Shown piece after piece: positions 53,082 to 61,350 of a stretch of DNA of 64,000 nucleotides. The notes under the pieces were generated by a model. That model did no database searches. It was not told where the DNA came from and saw only the letters and a program-made list of their open reading frames with translations. Positions within the stretch are counted from its first letter, which is position 1. Every line of letters starts with the position of its first letter. Origin of the DNA: Thiomonas delicata. Its GTDB lineage: Bacteria > Pseudomonadota > Gammaproteobacteria > Burkholderiales > Burkholderiaceae_C. The stretch is taken from positions 410,971 to 474,970 of the forward strand of contig NZ_LT592170.1 of assembly GCF_900088825.1 (NCBI RefSeq). The letters are read 5' to 3'. The position numbers and the translations under genes are program-made.

Positions 53082-54341
53082 TCAGGCGCGCGGCAGAACG
53101 CAACCGGTCTGGGACGGCGGCAGCGCCAGCTGTGCGCCCGGCACGATGGACGACACCTCGAACAGGTTCGGATAGGTGCCCGTCTGGATCACGTGTCCGG
53201 GGAACATCCCGATCATGAGCTGATGGTCTTCCGCGCGGTAAGCCGGGGCGCCCGGCTGCAACGCGATCTCGGGGGGCAGTACCAAGCCTTCCATGGCCTT
53301 GACCACTTTGGCCGTCTCGGTGGACTTGGCGCGCTCCACAGCCAGGCGGATCGCATGGGTGGTGGCATAGCCGAACCAGACGCGGGCGGTCGGATATTCG
53401 CCCTTGTTGGCGGCGGCGAAGCGCTTGACGAAATCGGCCACGTGCGGCGTCTTGGGCTGGTTCCAGTACCACTCCATGGTCCACCAGCCGTAGCGCGCCG
53501 CCTCGGGCAGGGCCTGCGCCTGCTCGAGTTCGAACAGGGCGCCGCCCACGGCGATGTCCTTGTTGATGCCGAACTGGGCGATCTGCTTCATGCAGTTGAC
53601 CTGGTCGTTGCCCGCCAGCAGCAGGCACAGCACCTGGGGTGCCTTGGCTTTCACGTCGATCAGATAGGACGAAAAATCGGTCGCGCCCACCGGCACCAGC
53701 GCGCTCCCGACGACCGTTCCGCCGACCCGCTTCAACTGGGTCGTGTAGTCGGCCTGCTCGGACTGGCCGAAGGCGTAGTCGGTGGTCAGGAAATACCACT
53801 TCTTGCCGAATTTCTTGTACAGGGTCTCGAAGTCCCCGGCGGTCAGCATCCAGGTGGTCGAGCAGGTGCGGAAGGTGGTGGACTTGCACTCCTTTCCGGT
53901 CAGGCTGTCGACGTGGCCTCCGGTGCAGACGAAAAGCTTGTTGTGCTGGCTGGCGAATTGCGACACCGCCAGCGACGAGGCCGAGTTCACCGTGCCCATC
54001 AGAAAGTCGACCTTGTCCTGGCTCACAAGCCGCGACACCTTGTCGACGCTGGTGCCAGGGTTGCCGGCGCCGTCTTCGACCAGGAGCTGCAAGGGGCGCC
54101 CGAGGATGCCCCCCGTCTTGTTGATCTCGGCCTCGGCGAATTGGGCCCCCTTGATTTCGCTGTGGCCCAAGGCGGCGAAGGTGCTGGTGATCGGATCGAC
54201 CATGCCGATCTTGATCGGCGTCTCGCTGGCGCCCCAGCTCGGCTTGGGTTGCGCCAGCAGCGTGCTCAATCCCGCTGCGCCGGCGACCTTCAGAAAGTCG
54301 CGCCGGTCGAAATCGCCCTTGGGCTTGTCCTGTTCATGCAT
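53082..54341 (-). CDS. ABC transporter substrate-binding protein, LivK-like, Tat-exported
   Basis: A 419-residue periplasmic-binding protein of the branched-chain amino acid type. It carries a twin-arginine signal (DFDRRDFLKVAGAAGLSTLLAQ) rather than an ordinary Sec signal. The mature part starts IKIGMVDPITSTFAALGHSEIKGAQFAEAEIN and includes GGILGRPLQLLVEDGAGNPG, VDFLMGTVNSASSLAVSQFA and FLTTDYAFGQSEQADY. The ligand is not predictable; neighbours concern polyamines and guanidino compounds. AAGGAG precedes the start. Tat export suggests folding in the cytoplasm before export. Confidence 0.9.
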   Translation of the reverse strand: MHEQDKPKGDFDRRDFLKVAGAAGLSTLLAQPKPSWGASETPIKIGMVDPITSTFAALGHSEIKGAQFAEAEINKTGGILGRPLQLLVEDGAGNPGTSVDKVSRLVSQDKVDFLMGTVNSASSLAVSQFASQHNKLFVCTGGHVDSLTGKECKSTTFRTCSTTWMLTAGDFETLYKKFGKKWYFLTTDYAFGQSEQADYTTQLKRVGGTVVGSALVPVGATDFSSYLIDVKAKAPQVLCLLLAGNDQVNCMKQIAQFGINKDIAVGGALFELEQAQALPEAARYGWWTMEWYWNQPKTPHVADFVKRFAAANKGEYPTARVWFGYATTHAIRLAVERAKSTETAKVVKAMEGLVLPPEIALQPGAPAYRAEDHQLMIGMFPGHVIQTGTYPNLFEVSSIVPGAQLALPPSQTGCVLPRA

Positions 54342-54649
54342 GGTTGTCTCCTTCGTCCTTGTGATGATTCGTTGTCGTCGTTCATGCCATTCGGCGCTGC
54401 TGATCCTAAGCCTGGAACCCTGAAACGCAAATAAGGGCTAGCTCGGCTCAAGAGGATAAAGTGAAACTTTAGTATGCAAATGTGAGTTGCCTCATGCCCC
54501 AAAATCCGGGTTATCCCGCGCATTTCGGCACGAATTTTTGATCACCAGGATCGGGATCAAAACACTCCTGTCAAAAATGGATTGAATGGCAGCCGAAGCA
54601 CATCCCCGAGCGTTGAACCGGGATCAAATCCACGGCCTTGCGCCGAGAA
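54342..54649. promoter_or_regulatory. Upstream region of the liv operon with a 15-base dyad
   Basis: This 308-base, comparatively AT-rich region separates the puuB-like gene from the liv operon; both are transcribed leftwards. It holds no gene. TAAAGT-GAA-ACTTTA at 54457-54471 is a perfect dyad about 115 bases before the binding-protein start, a plausible operator. A weak promoter-like pair (TTTGCA, then TATCCT 16 bases on, - strand) overlaps it. Confidence 0.4.
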
Positions 54650-56032
54650 CTAAAACAAGTCGCGCAACCTGTACCAGAGCATGCCCAGGACCAGCGCGGG
54701 CGTGCGCAGCAGGTCTCCGCCCGGAAACGGGCGATGCTGCAGGCGGGCAAACAGGTCGAAGCGTTCGGCCTGCCCCGCGATCGCCTCCGCCGCCAGTTGC
54801 CCGGCAAGTCCGGTGAGGGCCAGGCCGTGGCCGGAGAAGCCTTGCAGGTAGTAGATATCGGGGGCCAGCCGGCCGAAATCCGGCGCACGGTTCATCGTGA
54901 TGTCGACGAATCCGCCCCAGGCGTGGGTGACCGCGACATCGCCGAGTTGCGGGAACACCCGCAGCATGCCGCGGCGCATGGTGGCGGGAAGATCCTGCGG
55001 CGACACGGTGGAATAGCTGACGCGGCCGCCGAACAGGAGGCGGTCGTCGTCGGACAGCCGGTAGTAGTCCAGCACGAATTGGGTGTCGCACACCGCCGCG
55101 CGCGACGGTATCAGGCGCTCGGCGCGCGCGCGCCCCAAGGGTTCGGTGGCCATGATGTAAGTGCCCACCGGCATGATGCGCCGCGCCAACTGCGGCGCGA
55201 CGGCCCCCAGGTTCGCATTGCCGGCGAGCAGCACGGCGTCGCAGCGCACCTCGCCCTGCGCCGTGCGCACGCACGCCCTGCCGCCGCCGTCGGTCCTCAC
55301 GTCCAGCGGTGCCGCGGCGGCGAGGCGGCCGCCTCGCCCGAATCCGCCGGCCTGCCCGGACGCGGCCCCCGACGCGACGCCGCGCACCTCGCTGTCTTCG
55401 TGAATGACCACGCCGAGATCGACCGCGGCGCGGGCGAGGCCCAGGGTGTAGTTCAGCGGATGCAGGTGGCCGCCCTCGGGATCCATCACCCCGGCGCAGT
55501 AGCGTTCGCTGGCAACCTGCGCGCGCGTGGCCCCGGCATCCAGCCACTGCAGGTGACTGGCCCCATAGCGCTCCTGCATGGTGTCGACCCACTGCCGCAG
55601 GGCCCGCGCCTTCTTGGGCGTGACCGCCACCGACAGCGCCCCGGCGTTCCATCCGCAATCGATCGCATGTTCGGCGATGCGCTTGCGCATGAGGCGCACG
55701 GCTTCGCGCGACATGTCCCAGGCCGTCCGCGCCGCCGCCAGGCCGATCTGCTGCTCGAACGGCCCCATGTCGCTGGCGTAGCCGGCCAGCGCCTGGCCGC
55801 CGTTGCGCCCGGATGCGCCCCAGCCCACGCGCACGGCTTCCAGCACCACCACCTTCATGCCGCGCCGCGCCAGCTCGAGCGCGGCCGACAGTCCGGCGAG
55901 CCCCGCCCCGACGACGCACACGTCGGCGCGCACGCTCCCCGTCAACGGCGGGTGGGCGGGCGCCGGGTGGGCCGTGTCCTGGTAGTACGAGTTCCGCCCG
56001 AGCGCCTGGGCCTGGGCCTGCAGACGCATCAT
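54650..56032 (-). CDS. puuB: FAD-dependent amine oxidoreductase, PuuB-like
   Basis: A 460-residue DAO-family flavoprotein. The FAD-binding motif VGAGLAGLSAALELARRG starts at 41. Further family features are VRVGWGASGRNGGQALAGY, GGHLHPLNYTLGLARAA, AVLLAGNANLG-type strand, LDYYRLSDDDRLLFGGRVSYS and IYYLQGFSGHGLALTGLAGQ. PuuB oxidises gamma-glutamylputrescine to the aldehyde, with hydrogen peroxide as by-product. The start overlaps the stop of the ureohydrolase gene (ATGA). It is the one Puu enzyme not next to puuA and puuD; the liv operon and mocR lie between. A glycine or D-amino acid oxidase role is possible but less likely in this setting. Confidence 0.85.
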   Translation of the reverse strand: MMRLQAQAQALGRNSYYQDTAHPAPAHPPLTGSVRADVCVVGAGLAGLSAALELARRGMKVVVLEAVRVGWGASGRNGGQALAGYASDMGPFEQQIGLAAARTAWDMSREAVRLMRKRIAEHAIDCGWNAGALSVAVTPKKARALRQWVDTMQERYGASHLQWLDAGATRAQVASERYCAGVMDPEGGHLHPLNYTLGLARAAVDLGVVIHEDSEVRGVASGAASGQAGGFGRGGRLAAAAPLDVRTDGGGRACVRTAQGEVRCDAVLLAGNANLGAVAPQLARRIMPVGTYIMATEPLGRARAERLIPSRAAVCDTQFVLDYYRLSDDDRLLFGGRVSYSTVSPQDLPATMRRGMLRVFPQLGDVAVTHAWGGFVDITMNRAPDFGRLAPDIYYLQGFSGHGLALTGLAGQLAAEAIAGQAERFDLFARLQHRPFPGGDLLRTPALVLGMLWYRLRDLF

Positions 56033-56994
56033 GAATCCTGCTCCGCGCGGCGCGCAACGGGCCCGGCGGCGAGGCGCGCACAAAGGTAGGTCCAGACCAG
56101 CACCGCCGCGGCGTTCGACGTCAATTCCGCGTGGTCGTAAGCCGGCGCCACTTCGACGCAGTCCATGCCGACGAACGGTAGGGGACGCGCGCAGAGGTCT
56201 TCCAGAAGGGTGAGCACTTGGCTCGTGCTGAGTCCGCCCGGCTCGGGCGTTCCGGTGCCGGGCGCGAAGGCCGGGTCCAGACAATCGATGTCCAGTGTGA
56301 GATAGACCGGCGCGTCGGTCGCCTGCAGGCGCTGGGCGGTGGCGCGCACCACGCCAGCCAGCTGCGTCGCACCGTCCAGCCCGCGCAGTTCACGCGCCGT
56401 GAAGATCAGCCCGCCGATGGCGCTCACATACTCCCGCGCCGCACGCTCGGCGGCCGAGCGTATACCGATCTGAACCAAGCCCCGGGGCAGCACGAGCCCC
56501 TCCTGCACCGCCTCGTACACCCAGGTCCCATGGCCTGAGGGTTCGCCGAAATGGTCCTCCCAGGTGTCGCAATGCGCATCGAAATGCAGCACCGCGAGCG
56601 GCCTTCCATGCAGTTCGCGCGCCGCGCGCAGCAGGGACAAGGTCATGGCGTGATCGCCGCCCAGCCAGACCATGTGCTGATGCCGCATCAACTCGAGCGC
56701 CTGGGGCTGCAGCGCGGCGCGCATCGCCGCCAGACTGGTGTTGGGCAGACGCAGGTCGCCATGATCCTGCACATGGCCGATGGGGGAGACGTCGAACAGC
56801 GGATGCGTGCCATCGCACAGCATCGCGCTGGCCTGACGAATCGCGGCCGGGCCAAAACGCGCGCCCGGGCGGTTGGTGGTGGCGCCGTCCCAGGCCACGC
56901 CGGCCACGCCGAAAGGGGCGGTCCCCGCTCCTGAAGCAGGGGCTGCGCCGAACCAATGCTGTTGTGCGAGAAACGCGAAACCGTGTTGCGCCAT
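56029..56994 (-). CDS. Agmatinase/arginase family ureohydrolase
   Basis: A 321-residue dinuclear-manganese ureohydrolase. Metal ligands are His115 in GGDHAMT, Asp139, His141 and Asp143 in FDAHCDTW, and the aspartates of LTLDIDCLDPAFAPGTGTPEPGG. The latter motif favours agmatinase, guanidinobutyrase or related enzymes over arginase. Agmatinase would make putrescine plus urea and so feed the neighbouring pathway; guanidinobutyrase would give GABA. Coupling to puuB by a four-base overlap supports a polyamine role. ATG 56994 is chosen since the frame upstream is not conserved. It diverges from an aminotransferase gene. Confidence 0.9.
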   Translation of the reverse strand: MAQHGFAFLAQQHWFGAAPASGAGTAPFGVAGVAWDGATTNRPGARFGPAAIRQASAMLCDGTHPLFDVSPIGHVQDHGDLRLPNTSLAAMRAALQPQALELMRHQHMVWLGGDHAMTLSLLRAARELHGRPLAVLHFDAHCDTWEDHFGEPSGHGTWVYEAVQEGLVLPRGLVQIGIRSAAERAAREYVSAIGGLIFTARELRGLDGATQLAGVVRATAQRLQATDAPVYLTLDIDCLDPAFAPGTGTPEPGGLSTSQVLTLLEDLCARPLPFVGMDCVEVAPAYDHAELTSNAAAVLVWTYLCARLAAGPVARRAEQDS

Positions 56995-57192
56995 GATGCT
57001 TTTGAGAAGACGTTGTGAACGGGCCCTGCCGCACGGCCGCGCTGTTGACTGCACACAAAGCGGACTGGAGAATAGGCGAAATTTCCGCGCCTAGAAGGTG
57101 CCACTTTTTGCGCCGATCCCGGCACCACTTCATCGCGGCCCCGGTTCTGCGCGCAAATTCGCCCCCCGACCCCACGCCTGCGGCAACACCTC

Positions 57193-58587
57193 ATGAACGC
57201 CAGCACCCCACCGCCCAAGGGCCATACGCCTGAAAGCATTGCCCGGTTTCTCGCCGCCGAGACGGCCCGTTTTTGCACCGCCCACCCCAAGGCCGCTGCG
57301 CTGCACCGGCAGGCTTCACGCCATTTCCTGTTTGGCGTGCCCATGCACTGGATGGCCGACGCCCCTTCGCCCTTGCCCCTGTTCGTCGACCGTGCGCAAG
57401 GCGTGCGCCTGCACGATGCGGACGGCCACGCGATCATCGATTTCTGCCTCGGCGACACCGGGGCGATGTTCGGCCACGCGCCGCCGCCAATCGCGCGCGC
57501 GCTGGCCGCGTTCGGCTCCCAGGGGGCGACCACCATGCTGCCCTCGGTGGCCGCACTGGAAGTGGCCGCGCTACTGGAGCAGCGTTTCGGTCTGCCGATG
57601 TGGCAGTTCACCGCCACCGCCAGCGATGCCAACCGCTTCGTGTTGCGCTGGGCGCGCGCCATCACCGCGCGCCGGCACATCGTGGTGTTCAATGGCTGCT
57701 ACCACGGCACCGTCGACGACGTGTTCGTCGATCTCGCCGCGGACGGTTCGGCCCACACGCGCCCGAGCCTGCTCGGCCAGGTGCATGATCTGGCGGCCTA
57801 CACCCGCGTGGTCGAATTCAACGATCTTCCCGCCCTGCAAGCCGCCCTGGAGGCCGGCGACGTGGCTTGCGTCATCACCGAGCCCGTGCTCACCAACATC
57901 GGCATGGTGCTGCCCGAACCCGGTTTTCTCGACGGCGTGCGCACGCTCACGCGCCGGCATGGTGCGCTCTTGGTGATCGACGAAACCCACACCATTTCGT
58001 GTGGCCCCGGCGGCTATACCGCCGCGTTCGGACTGGAGCCCGACATCCTCGTGATCGGCAAGCCGATCGCCGGAGGAACGCCGGGGGCGGCCTACGGTTT
58101 CACGGCCGACGTCGGCGCGCGCATGCAGGCCGCCAAGGACCACGCGCCGCCCGGCCATTCAGGCATCGGCACCACCCTGTCGGCCGGACTGCTGACCTTG
58201 CGCCTGATGCGCGCCATGCTGGCCGAGGTCATGACCGAATCGGCGTATGCGCACATGTTCGCCATCAGCCGCAAGGTGGCCGAAGGGCTGGAAGGCGCCA
58301 TCGCCCGCCACGGCCTGCCATGGACGGTCACGCGCATCGGCGCGCGCTGCGAATACCAATTCGCACCCCAAAGGCCGCGCAATGGCAGCGAGGCCCGCGC
58401 GGCCTTCAACGAAACGCTGGAAGCCGCGCTGCACCTGGCCCTGCTCAACCGCGGCGTGCTGCTCACGCCCTTCCACAACATGGTGCTGGCCAGTCCGGCT
58501 CACACCATGGACGACGCCGAAAAGCTGATTGCTGCATTCGGCGACGCGCTGGACGGCCTCGCGGCCGCCCAGGCGCAGCCGGCTTAA
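57193..58587 (+). CDS. Class III PLP-dependent aminotransferase
   Basis: A 464-residue enzyme resembling glutamate-1-semialdehyde aminomutase-type class III aminotransferases. It has LHDADGHAIIDFCLGDTGAMFGH, a FNGCYHGTVDD loop, VIDETHTISCGPGG and the PLP lysine Lys290 in VIGKPIAGG. The N-terminal 60 residues are unusual for HemL, and the ATASDANRFVLRWARAITAR segment replaces the usual TNSGTEA pattern, so this is probably not hemL. The substrate is unknown. The divergent ureohydrolase and puuB genes suggest an amino or guanidino compound. Its stop overlaps the convergent DsrE-like gene by four bases. Confidence 0.85.
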   Translation: MNASTPPPKGHTPESIARFLAAETARFCTAHPKAAALHRQASRHFLFGVPMHWMADAPSPLPLFVDRAQGVRLHDADGHAIIDFCLGDTGAMFGHAPPPIARALAAFGSQGATTMLPSVAALEVAALLEQRFGLPMWQFTATASDANRFVLRWARAITARRHIVVFNGCYHGTVDDVFVDLAADGSAHTRPSLLGQVHDLAAYTRVVEFNDLPALQAALEAGDVACVITEPVLTNIGMVLPEPGFLDGVRTLTRRHGALLVIDETHTISCGPGGYTAAFGLEPDILVIGKPIAGGTPGAAYGFTADVGARMQAAKDHAPPGHSGIGTTLSAGLLTLRLMRAMLAEVMTESAYAHMFAISRKVAEGLEGAIARHGLPWTVTRIGARCEYQFAPQRPRNGSEARAAFNETLEAALHLALLNRGVLLTPFHNMVLASPAHTMDDAEKLIAAFGDALDGLAAAQAQPA

Positions 58588-59090
58588 GGCCGGATGTACG
58601 CGAATCCGGCCTTCTCGAGTTGCATGATGCGCACCACACCGGCCGGCACGATGACCACCGGATCGGCCAGCACCGGCATATGGCCGAGCTTCTTCGCCAT
58701 GGCCTCCATGGTGTTGTGGCAGGCGTCGAACTCGATGCCCTCGTCATTCTGCGCTGCCAGGCGCGCCGCCACCGGGCTGTTTTTCAGAAGCATCTTCAGC
58801 CCCGGGCCGAAGGCCACGACGACGATGCGCACCTTTTCCTGGCCGAAGTGGTCCAGCACGTTTTGCGCATTGTTGAGCACCAGATTCCACAGCGCCGGGT
58901 CGTCCGAGTCGACTTGCAACACGAGGTTGTACTGCGCGAACGGCAGCTTGTGGATGAAAGCGGGCTGGTCGAACTTGAAGTCATTCAGCATCGACGGGTT
59001 GGCGGCGTGCGCCATGCCCAAGCCCCCCATCATCAGCGTGGCGCTCAAGAGCATCTGGCACGCGGCGCGCGCCCAACGGTGAATGTGCAT
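58584..59090 (-). CDS. Exported DsrE/DsrF-like protein
   Basis: A 168-residue protein with a signal peptide (hydrophobic MLLSATLMMGGLGMAHA, cleavage near residue 29) followed by a DsrE-like fold: YNLVLQVDSDDPALWNLVLNNAQNVLDHFG and KVRIVVVAFGPGLKMLL. One conserved cysteine lies in FDACHNTM near residue 124, the place where DsrE proteins bind sulfur. Periplasmic members occur in sulfur-oxidising and other proteobacteria but their role is undefined. A strong GAGGAG box precedes the start. Confidence 0.82.
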   Translation of the reverse strand: MHIHRWARAACQMLLSATLMMGGLGMAHAANPSMLNDFKFDQPAFIHKLPFAQYNLVLQVDSDDPALWNLVLNNAQNVLDHFGQEKVRIVVVAFGPGLKMLLKNSPVAARLAAQNDEGIEFDACHNTMEAMAKKLGHMPVLADPVVIVPAGVVRIMQLEKAGFAYIRP

Positions 59091-59555
59091 AGTTGTCTCC
59101 TCAGATTACGGTGGAATGCCCCCGATCTTTTCGCACGAGGGGGCCTCAACGTGCCTTCAAACGACCACCCGCGCCGCGCGGAACTTGCGTCCGCTTGGGC
59201 AAGGACGGCAGACGAATCAGCGTTCAGCGGCGGGCAGGCCGCGCAGCGGCAGATGCTCCTGTGTTGCGGTCAATGACGCCGGACGCCGCGCGGCAAGCGC
59301 CCAACACCGTGGTGCCAGCCCATGTCGACAGGGTCCGCCTCGTTCGCATCATCCGCCACTTCTCCTCGGTTTGTGTGCGTCGCATTCTGCGCAAAATGCA
59401 CGACAAGTCCAACAAATTGTTTAGATCAGGATTACCGAATTCAATGATGGATTATCCGCCGCCTAACCCCGCCGCTCAACGTCATATACATCAGACAGTA
59501 TCCAGCGAGCCATGCATGGCTCCAGCTTGACACAAGACGATGACGGCACCGGCAT
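59091..59555. other. Non-coding stretch with a 16-base palindrome
   Basis: About 465 bases between the DsrE-like and DUF2236 genes with no convincing gene. GAGCCATGCATGGCTC at 59507-59522 is a perfect palindrome. The region lies upstream of the DsrE-like gene and downstream of the DUF2236 gene, so it may hold the former's promoter. Confidence 0.4.
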
Positions 59556-60515
59556 TCAGGCGGCGCCAACCCGCCTCCTGGCCTGTGCCGCCACCCCGTC
59601 GCGCAAGGCCCAGCGCATCAAGGGCACACAGGCGCGCAAAGCGGTATGCGCCGCGGCCGTGGGCAGCATGGACCTGTCGGACAGGCCATAAAGCTCACGC
59701 GCCGGCTCAGGCAACAATGACCCGGCCGCCTGCACCATGAGTTTCACCGGCACATCGTTCACGCGTCCGCCCAAGGCGGCCAGCAGCCGGTCCACCGCGC
59801 TCCGCGTGGCCGGGCGGCTTTGCGGGTGACTGGCCATGCTGCGCAGCAGCCGCAGGATGGCCTGGGGCCGCGCGCCGCCGCGCAGCTCGGGCTGATACCG
59901 CTGGAGCGCCGCAAGCAGGCCGGCCCAATCGCGTGGCACGTCCCGGGCGCCCAGCGCCAGGGGCACGCGCGCCATTTCATCCACATAGGCATCGCGCTGC
60001 GCATCCGGCAGCCGCGACACGAGCCCGTCGTAGGCGCTGGCGAAGCAATACACCTCGGCGATGTGGATGAAGGTCAGCAGGTGCGGGTCGTCCGCCGCGT
60101 AGGGGCGACCGTCGGGAGCGGTGCCGCGCACGCGCGCGTGGATGGCGCGCACCCGCTCGACCGCCGCCTGCGCCGCCGCGCTGGGGCCATAGGTCGTGGT
60201 GGCGATGAACAGCGCGGTGCGGTGCAGCCGGCCGCGCAGATCGGCGCGGAAATCGGAATAGTCCCAGACCGCCGCCAGCGCCAGCGGGTGCAGCGCCTGC
60301 AGCAGCAGCGCGGCCACGCCGCCGGTCATCATCGCGACGAAGTCGGCATGCACGCGCCAGCTGACGGTATCGGGGCCGAACCAGCCGGGATCTCCGGCCG
60401 GCTGGGTGAAGTCCAGCGCCGCGCGGCTGTCTCCGGCCAGTTGGCGGACCTGCCGCGCCAGCGCTTGGCGCAAGGGAGATGTCATGTTTTCGAGCATGGG
60501 CGCATTGTGGCGCAT
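59556..60515 (-). CDS. DUF2236 / oxygenase MpaB family protein
   Basis: A 319-residue helical protein. WRVHADFVAMMTGGVAALLLQALHPLALAAVWDYSDF at about 53-90, LHRTALFIATTTYG and LTFIHIAEVYCFASAY match DUF2236, the family of rubber-cleaving latex clearing protein and fungal MpaB. These are b-type haem oxygenases with a histidine ligand; histidines in the above segments are candidates. The natural substrate is unknown. GGGAGG lies eight bases before ATG 60515. It follows the ArsR-type regulator gene by 18 bases on the same strand and is likely controlled by it. Confidence 0.85.
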   Translation of the reverse strand: MRHNAPMLENMTSPLRQALARQVRQLAGDSRAALDFTQPAGDPGWFGPDTVSWRVHADFVAMMTGGVAALLLQALHPLALAAVWDYSDFRADLRGRLHRTALFIATTTYGPSAAAQAAVERVRAIHARVRGTAPDGRPYAADDPHLLTFIHIAEVYCFASAYDGLVSRLPDAQRDAYVDEMARVPLALGARDVPRDWAGLLAALQRYQPELRGGARPQAILRLLRSMASHPQSRPATRSAVDRLLAALGGRVNDVPVKLMVQAAGSLLPEPARELYGLSDRSMLPTAAAHTALRACVPLMRWALRDGVAAQARRRVGAA

Positions 60516-60533
60516 GCCGCAGGCCTCCCGGGG

Positions 60534-61217
60534 TCATGCCTCCACGCTGACCCCGAAAGTGGATGCGAACCCGGCGACTCCCGCCTGGGTGAGGCGGACC
60601 GCGCGGCTGTCCAGCTGGTGACGGACCCAGCCCAAGTCGAGGCAGCGCCGATACAGCGCGATGCCGACCGGGGGGCCGAGATGGTGGCGTCGCTCGCTCC
60701 AGTCGATGCAGGTCTTGGAAAACGGATGGCGGCGCAAACGCGCGGCATCCAAGCCGAAATCGCCCAGGAAACGGATGCCGTCCGGCGTGAGGTGCGCGAT
60801 GTCGTCCTCGATCCGGATGCATTGCCTGCGCTGCAGCGCGTCGCATAACGCGACGCCGAGCCGACCGGCGAGATGGCTGTAGCAGGTGCGCGCCGCCTGC
60901 AGCAGCGGATCAACGCGCGGGGGCGCGATGCGCGCCGGATTCTGCGCTGCCACCAGCATCAGCGACTCCAGCAGCGCGGCGATCTGCGCCGAGGCAAGAC
61001 GGTAGTAGCGGTGGCGGCCCTGCTGCACCACCTCGAGCAGACCCGCCTCGCGCAGCGCGCCGAGATGGCCGCTGGCGGTGGGAGCGCTGACCGCGGCGCA
61101 AGCCGCCAGCTCGCCCGCCGGCAGGGCCCTGCCGTCTCCCAGCGCCAGCAGCATGGCGGCGCGCGCGGGCTCGCCGACCAGCGCGGCGATGCGGGCGATG
61201 TCGATGTCCTGGGTCAT
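60534..61217 (-). CDS. ArsR-family transcriptional regulator
   Basis: A 227-residue regulator with an N-terminal ArsR winged helix (about 5-85): ALVGEPARAAMLLALGDGRALPAGELAACAAVSAPTASGHLGALREAGLLEVVQQGRHRYYRLA. The remainder (about 100-227) is longer than in metal-sensing ArsR proteins and contains CYSHLAGRLGVAL, typical of a subgroup that often regulates adjacent oxygenase or transporter genes. No CxC metal motif is visible in the helix-turn-helix. It is probably autoregulated and controls the DUF2236 gene. It diverges from an EamA permease gene, which it may also affect. Confidence 0.88.
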   Translation of the reverse strand: MTQDIDIARIAALVGEPARAAMLLALGDGRALPAGELAACAAVSAPTASGHLGALREAGLLEVVQQGRHRYYRLASAQIAALLESLMLVAAQNPARIAPPRVDPLLQAARTCYSHLAGRLGVALCDALQRRQCIRIEDDIAHLTPDGIRFLGDFGLDAARLRRHPFSKTCIDWSERRHHLGPPVGIALYRRCLDLGWVRHQLDSRAVRLTQAGVAGFASTFGVSVEA

Positions 61218-61350
61218 GGCGGAGTGTCTCTGTCCACGGTTGCGATGCCGCGATTGTGGCCGCCGCGAGAGCCTTTCGCTTCGGCGTAGACCGAAGCACG
61301 CTTTGCGGCATCGCAGAAGAATGGCAGCATCTCCATGTCGCCACGCCCCC

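Noticed and set aside
57193..58587. Glutamate-1-semialdehyde aminomutase (hemL)
   Set aside because: The fold is related, but the active-site segment and N-terminus differ from HemL, and the context is not tetrapyrrole synthesis.
58579..58593. Hairpin CCGGC-TTAAG-GCCGG as a terminator between convergent genes
   Set aside because: The stem is short and no T run follows on either strand.
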